A stretch of 64,000 bases of DNA, from contig CAYFUT010000001.1 in assembly GCA_964346395.1 (NCBI GenBank), forward strand, positions 1 through 64,000, written 5' to 3'. Below are positions 59,849-64,000 of this stretch, piece after piece. The notes under the pieces were generated by a model. That model was not told the origin of the DNA, searched no databases, and worked only from the letters and a program-made list of their open reading frames with translations. Position numbers and translations under genes: made by a program. Each line of letters opens with the position of its first letter. The stretch's first letter is position 1. This DNA comes from CAYFUT01 sp964346395 (GTDB taxonomy: Bacteria > Bacillota > Halanaerobiia > Halobacteroidales > Halobacteroidaceae).

Positions 59849-60520
59849 ATAGAGGTTCAACAGATTATTTTACGGTTGTTTTTGGCTGTCTTACTAGGCG
59901 GCATGGTAGGATTAGAGCGGGAAAAGAATGCAAAGCCGGCCGGGTTTCGAACTAATATTCTGGTAGCATTAGGGGCTGCTTTAATTATGATTGTTTCGAT
60001 TAAAGTCAGATTATTATTTGATGACCCCCAAGTAGACCCGGGCCGAATTGCTGCTCAGGTAGTTAGTGGAGTTGGTTTTTTAGGAGCCGGAACTATTATT
60101 CGCGAAGGATTTACGGTGAAGGGATTAACTACTGCTGCTGGTATCTGGGCTGTTTCGGGCATTGGTTTAGCTGCCGGCGCTGGATTTTATGTAAGTGGGG
60201 TAACTGCTGCTATATTAGCTGTATTGGTACTTAACATATTGAATAAGATAGAGAGTAAGGTTTATGGTGAACCTAATAAAAAACAACTAATTAGAATTAA
60301 GGCTGCTTATAAATCGGCCTTGCTAAAAGAAGTAAATGCTATAATGGAAGATAATGATCTTAATATTGAAAATATGGAAGTTAAGTCTCTACCGGAAGGG
60401 GAAGTTGTAGAGTTGATTGCAGAAATAGATCAGTTAAAGCAAACAAGACAGACTCAGCTTTTAATTTCCTTACTAGAAATAGAAGAAGTTAGTGAAATTA
60501 AGACCGAGAATTTTGCTTAA
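59849..60520 (+). CDS. MgtC/SapB-family membrane protein, apparent ATA start codon
   Basis: The 223-residue protein has four to five N-terminal TM helices with the MgtC signature LLGGMVGLEREKNAKPAGFR, then TNILVALGAAL and VSGVGFLGAGTIIREG, plus a soluble C-terminal ACT-like domain. In homologues the first helix starts about nine residues before the first TTG (59876). Here the frame is open upstream and reads (M)EVQQIILRLFLAVLL from ATA at 59849, with GAGGGGGG six bases before it. TGA at 59834 closes the frame. Either ATA starts translation or one base is wrong. MgtC proteins matter in Mg2+ limitation in some bacteria. Confidence 0.78.
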   Translation: MEVQQIILRLFLAVLLGGMVGLEREKNAKPAGFRTNILVALGAALIMIVSIKVRLLFDDPQVDPGRIAAQVVSGVGFLGAGTIIREGFTVKGLTTAAGIWAVSGIGLAAGAGFYVSGVTAAILAVLVLNILNKIESKVYGEPNKKQLIRIKAAYKSALLKEVNAIMEDNDLNIENMEVKSLPEGEVVELIAEIDQLKQTRQTQLLISLLEIEEVSEIKTENFA

Positions 60521-60534
60521 AGGAGAGGTTGTGT

Positions 60535-63500
60535 ATGAGCAAGGCTATTATAGAACCAGCTCAGTCGTGTTCTTTCTGGAACCAATTACAAGAAAAGACA
60601 AACTTACCAGCAGGACTGTGGAGCCAGATCTGCTTGCAGGAAGTTAAAGTAGATCTTAAAGCAGAAATATGTCAGGTTAAGCTTAAAGTTCCGGAAGGAG
60701 TTGAGATTAGGGATAAATTAGAAGAAATAGGTGCTGAGCTTTTTACTCAGGGTTCAGTTGAATACAATCTTAATTATTATGATCCTAACTTATCTCTGTC
60801 GGAGATTTTGGCGGAAGATGAGGAGTGGATTATTGCTCAAGTTCGTGACCGGCTGCCGCAGGCTAACGGCTGGTTGTCTTCTGTTAACTGTCGAATGGAA
60901 GGAGAACAGCTGTTACTTGAGGTAGAAAATAAGATGGCAGTAGAAGCTCTTCAGAATAAGCAGTGTGCTCGAATAGTAAAAAAAATTATTGGGGAAGAGT
61001 ATGGGAAACAGGTAGAAGCAGAGTTTGCAGTTGGTGAGTTTGCAGCTGAACGGGCTCAGATTGCGGAAGAAAAGGAAAAGGAAACAGCAGCCTATATGGA
61101 TAGTTTAGCTCAAGAACTGCCTGCTGGTGCTTCCGGAGGAGCAGGTAATGGGCAGTCGCAGCCAGGCAACCAAGAAGATACGTGGCTGGGCAATAAAATA
61201 AAGAGTGAACCTGTTTCGTTAGCAGAGATTAATGATGAACAGCAGCAGGTAACAGTGGAAGGTGAGATATTTTCAACAGACATCAAGGAACTAAAAAGCG
61301 GTAGTGATCTAGTTATGTTTGCTATTACTGATCATAACAATTCGATCACGGTAAAAATATTTACGCGGAAAAATAGTAATTTAGCAGATAAAGTGACTAC
61401 TGGGCAGTGGGTTAAAGTTAAAGGTGAGGTAGAATATGATACTTATGACCAGGAATTAATGCTTAAACCGCAGGCCATTATGCCTGTTTCGCCTCCAGCT
61501 AGGCAGGATGAAGCAGAAGAAAAGCGAGTGGAACTGCATCTGCATACTCAGATGAGCGATATGGATTCAGTAGTAGATGTGGAAGCAGCTGTGGAAAAAG
61601 CAGCCGACTGGGGACACGAAGCAATTGCTATCACTGACCACGGGGTAGTACAAGCTTTTCCCGAAGCCTATGAAGCAGCAGAAGGAGAAGATATCAAGGT
61701 AATTTATGGTTTAGAAGCTTATTTGGTTGATGACGGGGAACCGATTATGTTAAACCCGACAGCTGAAGAGCTTACAGAAGCTACTTATGTTGTATTTGAT
61801 TTAGAAACAACTGGCTTTAATCCTCATCATAATCAAATTATTGAAATTGGTGCTACGAAGATTGAAGCGGGAGAAATAGTGGATAGCTATCAAACTTTTA
61901 TTGATCCGGAGCGGGAAATCCCGGCTGAGATAAAAGAATTAACCGGTATAGAGCAGGAAATGGTAGCTGATGCTCCTGATTTAGAAACAGCACTAATGGA
62001 GTTTTTAGAGTTTGCTGGGGAAGCTACTCTGGTAGCTCATAATCTTTCCTTTGACCTGGGCTTTATAGAGGATAAATTACGTAAGTTGGAAAAAGAAGAA
62101 CTATCTAATCCAGCGCTGGATACTTTAAATTTGGCCCGAGCTCTGCTCTCTGATATGAAAAGTTTTAAACTTAATAAATTGGCTGATCGGTTTAATAAGA
62201 GTTTAGAAAATCATCACCGAGCTGATGATGATGCTCGGGTAACTGCAGAAATTTTGCTGGACTTAATAGAACTAGCCAAAGCAGAAGAGGTTAGTAAGCT
62301 AACCCAAATTAATCAGTTGACTAGTGAAATTGACTATAAACGGATGCACCCTTATCATACGACAATACTAGTGAAGAATCAGCAGGGGCTCAAGAATTTG
62401 TATGAACTTGTGTCGCAGGCTCATATAGAAAATTATCACCGAGTGCCCCGGATTTTGAAAAGTGAGCTGTTGAAAAAAAGAGACGGCTTGCTGATTGGTT
62501 CTGCTTGTGAAGCAGGCCAACTTTATAAGGCGGTACTGCAGGGCAAATCGGAAGCAGAACTGCTGGAATTAGCTAAATTTTATGATTATCTGGAACTACA
62601 GCCGTTAGGAAATAATAAATTTTTATTAGCAGAAGGCGAGGTTGATTCGCGCGAAGAATTAAAAGAAATCAACCGTCAGATTTATGAATTAGGTCAGAAG
62701 CTGGGGAAACCAGTAATTGCAGCGGGGGATGTACATTTTCTTGCTCCGGAAGATAGCATTTACCGCCGTATTTTACAGGAAGGTCAAGGATTTGATGATG
62801 CTGACCAACAGGCTCCGCTGTATCTGCGAACTACAGAAGAAATGCTGGCTGAATTTGATTATTTTTCTGATGAGGTAGCTAAAGAATTAGTAATTGATAC
62901 TCCGCAACAGTTAGTGGAAGAAATAGAAGAATTAAAGCCGGTGCCGGAAGGCTTATATACCCCGACTATTGAAGGAGCTGACGAAGAAATTAGAACTATG
63001 GCCCATGAACGAGCTGAAGAGTGGTACGGGGATCCGCTGCCGGAGATAGTAGAGGATAGATTAGAGAATGAGTTAGAATCAATTATCGGCAATGGGTATG
63101 CAGTGATTTACTTAATTTCCTATAAATTAGTAAAAAAATCGTTAGAAGATGGTTATTTAGTTGGTTCGCGGGGTTCAGTGGGTTCTTCCTTTGCGGCTAC
63201 AATGACGAAAATTACTGAAGTTAATCCGCTGCCTCCTCATTACCGATGTCCAAACTGTAAACATTCTGAGTTTTTCACGGATGGTTCAGTAGGGGTTGGG
63301 GTAGATTTAGCTGATAAGGAGTGTCCAGAATGTGGAACAGAGCTGATTAAAGATGGTTATGATATTCCTTTTGAAGTTTTTCTGGGCTTTGAAGGGGATA
63401 AAGTTCCTGATATTGACCTTAACTTTTCTGGAGAATATCAAGAAACAATGCATGATTATACAGAAAAATTGTTCGGTGAAGAATACGTGTATCGGGCGGG

Positions 63501-64000
63501 AACTATTTCTACGATTGCTGACCGCACTGCTTATGGATTTGTTAAAGGTTATATAGAAGATAATAATTTATCGCTCCGGCAAGCTGAAATTGATAGACTG
63601 TCAGACGGCTGTACCGGGGTCAAGCGGACTACTGGGCAGCACCCGGGAGGATTGATGGTGGTGCCTCAGGAAAAGGATATTCACGATTTTACCCCGATTC
63701 AGCGGCCGGCGAATGATCAGGATAGTGATACGCTGACTACTCATTTTGATTATCATTCTATCAGCGGCCGGATTTTAAAGTTAGATATTTTGGGTCATGA
63801 TGATCCGACAAGTATTCGGATGCTGCAGGATCAAACAGGTATTGATCCCCAGCAAATACCGCTTGATGATCCGGAAACGATGGAGATTTTTTCTAGTATA
63901 GAGCCGCTGGGAATTACTGCGGAGGAAATAGGAATTGAGTTAGGAACTTTAGGAATTCCTGAATTTGGGACTCAATTTGTCCGCGGTATGCTGCGGGAGA
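60535..64000 (+). CDS. polC: DNA polymerase III alpha subunit PolC, truncated by the window end
   Basis: This Gram-positive replicative polymerase is open to the last base (1155 codons of about 1400). Domains in order are N-terminal domains (1-225) and an OB-fold (about 225-320, VTVEGEIFSTDIKEL). PHP part one follows (VELHLHTQMSDMDSV, about 332), with the inserted DEDD exonuclease (about 415-585: VVFDLETTGFNPHHNQIIEI, with the proofreading D and E, and LVAHNLSFDLGFIEDKL). PHP part two comes next, then the start of the polymerase core (VGSRGSVGSSFAATMTKI, about 877), the zinc module CPNC...CPEC and DIDLNFSGEYQ with the catalytic Asp residues. ATG at 60535 follows AAGGAGAGG. Confidence 0.97.
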   Translation, partial: MSKAIIEPAQSCSFWNQLQEKTNLPAGLWSQICLQEVKVDLKAEICQVKLKVPEGVEIRDKLEEIGAELFTQGSVEYNLNYYDPNLSLSEILAEDEEWIIAQVRDRLPQANGWLSSVNCRMEGEQLLLEVENKMAVEALQNKQCARIVKKIIGEEYGKQVEAEFAVGEFAAERAQIAEEKEKETAAYMDSLAQELPAGASGGAGNGQSQPGNQEDTWLGNKIKSEPVSLAEINDEQQQVTVEGEIFSTDIKELKSGSDLVMFAITDHNNSITVKIFTRKNSNLADKVTTGQWVKVKGEVEYDTYDQELMLKPQAIMPVSPPARQDEAEEKRVELHLHTQMSDMDSVVDVEAAVEKAADWGHEAIAITDHGVVQAFPEAYEAAEGEDIKVIYGLEAYLVDDGEPIMLNPTAEELTEATYVVFDLETTGFNPHHNQIIEIGATKIEAGEIVDSYQTFIDPEREIPAEIKELTGIEQEMVADAPDLETALMEFLEFAGEATLVAHNLSFDLGFIEDKLRKLEKEELSNPALDTLNLARALLSDMKSFKLNKLADRFNKSLENHHRADDDARVTAEILLDLIELAKAEEVSKLTQINQLTSEIDYKRMHPYHTTILVKNQQGLKNLYELVSQAHIENYHRVPRILKSELLKKRDGLLIGSACEAGQLYKAVLQGKSEAELLELAKFYDYLELQPLGNNKFLLAEGEVDSREELKEINRQIYELGQKLGKPVIAAGDVHFLAPEDSIYRRILQEGQGFDDADQQAPLYLRTTEEMLAEFDYFSDEVAKELVIDTPQQLVEEIEELKPVPEGLYTPTIEGADEEIRTMAHERAEEWYGDPLPEIVEDRLENELESIIGNGYAVIYLISYKLVKKSLEDGYLVGSRGSVGSSFAATMTKITEVNPLPPHYRCPNCKHSEFFTDGSVGVGVDLADKECPECGTELIKDGYDIPFEVFLGFEGDKVPDIDLNFSGEYQETMHDYTEKLFGEEYVYRAGTISTIADRTAYGFVKGYIEDNNLSLRQAEIDRLSDGCTGVKRTTGQHPGGLMVVPQEKDIHDFTPIQRPANDQDSDTLTTHFDYHSISGRILKLDILGHDDPTSIRMLQDQTGIDPQQIPLDDPETMEIFSSIEPLGITAEEIGIELGTLGIPEFGTQFVRGMLRE

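Noticed and set aside
1..64000. CRISPR arrays, tRNA or rRNA genes, IS elements, intact prophage
   Set aside because: I read the intergenic regions for regularly spaced repeats, cloverleaf or CCA-ending sequences and transposase-like proteins, and found none.

Overview
The window looks like a chromosomal segment of a low-GC, motile, anaerobic Firmicute. My best guess is the order Halanaerobiales, near Halobacteroidaceae such as Acetohalobium or Natroniella. The reasons are the AT-rich sequence with strong GGAGG-type ribosome binding sites, very Glu-rich proteins (RpsB tail, FapA, the small fla-operon proteins), CodY and PolC, a FliY with CheC domains, and a gene order that follows the Bacillus/Clostridia block dprA-hslVU-codY-fla/che-sigD-rpsB-tsf-pyrH-frr-uppS-cdsA-dxr-rseP-ispG-proS-polC. 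The taxonomic guess is inference, because no rRNA is present. The sequence is a draft scaffold with four runs of exactly 100 N. Two of these (15216-15315 and 50137-50236) are flanked by the same 55 bases on both sides, so they are unmerged contig ends and not true gaps.

Layout. Positions 1-10.3 kb are a loose accessory stretch: a three-PAS HD-GYP protein behind a structured leader, an MscS channel, an EamA exporter, a LacI-type regulator with two tandem DNA-binding domains, a degenerate ferritin-like protein, a gap-interrupted lipoprotein, a membrane-anchored unknown, a MurE-like ligase divergent from a VanW protein, and a phage-type GH108 muramidase. Positions 10.5-15.2 kb carry dprA-smg, hslV-hslU and codY. 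The topA-trmFO-xerC genes that usually sit between dprA and hslV are absent.

Positions 15.8-46.5 kb are one long flagellar supra-operon, all on the + strand: flgB flgC fliE fliF fliG fliH fliI fliJ motE-like fliK flgD, a TIGR02530-type protein, flgE, flbD, motA motB, fliL fliM fliY fliO fliP fliQ fliR flhB flhA flhF flhG, two PilZ proteins, cheC cheD, a small membrane protein, sigD, fapA, a small acidic protein, a SwrB-like protein and a catalytically empty MltG-like protein. It builds the rod, hook, export gate, switch and stator, and it contains the sigma factor for late genes. Filament genes and cheA/B/W/R/Y are not in the window. The PilZ pair and the HD-GYP protein suggest that c-di-GMP controls motility.

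Positions 46.6-64 kb hold translation and envelope/isoprenoid housekeeping: rpsB (with its own promoter and leader), tsf, pyrH, frr, uppS, cdsA, an AI-2E-type permease, dxr, rseP, a multi-zinc-ribbon protein, an HD protein, ispG, proS, a GT2 glycosyltransferase, an MgtC-like protein and the 5' part of polC.

Points worth a second look are the tandem-HTH LacI protein, two genes (flbD and the mgtC-like gene) whose only well-placed start codons are ATT and ATA, the zinc-ribbon/HD gene pair, several dispersed intergenic repeat families, and the divergent MurE paralogue. I found no CRISPR array, tRNA, rRNA or insertion sequence.
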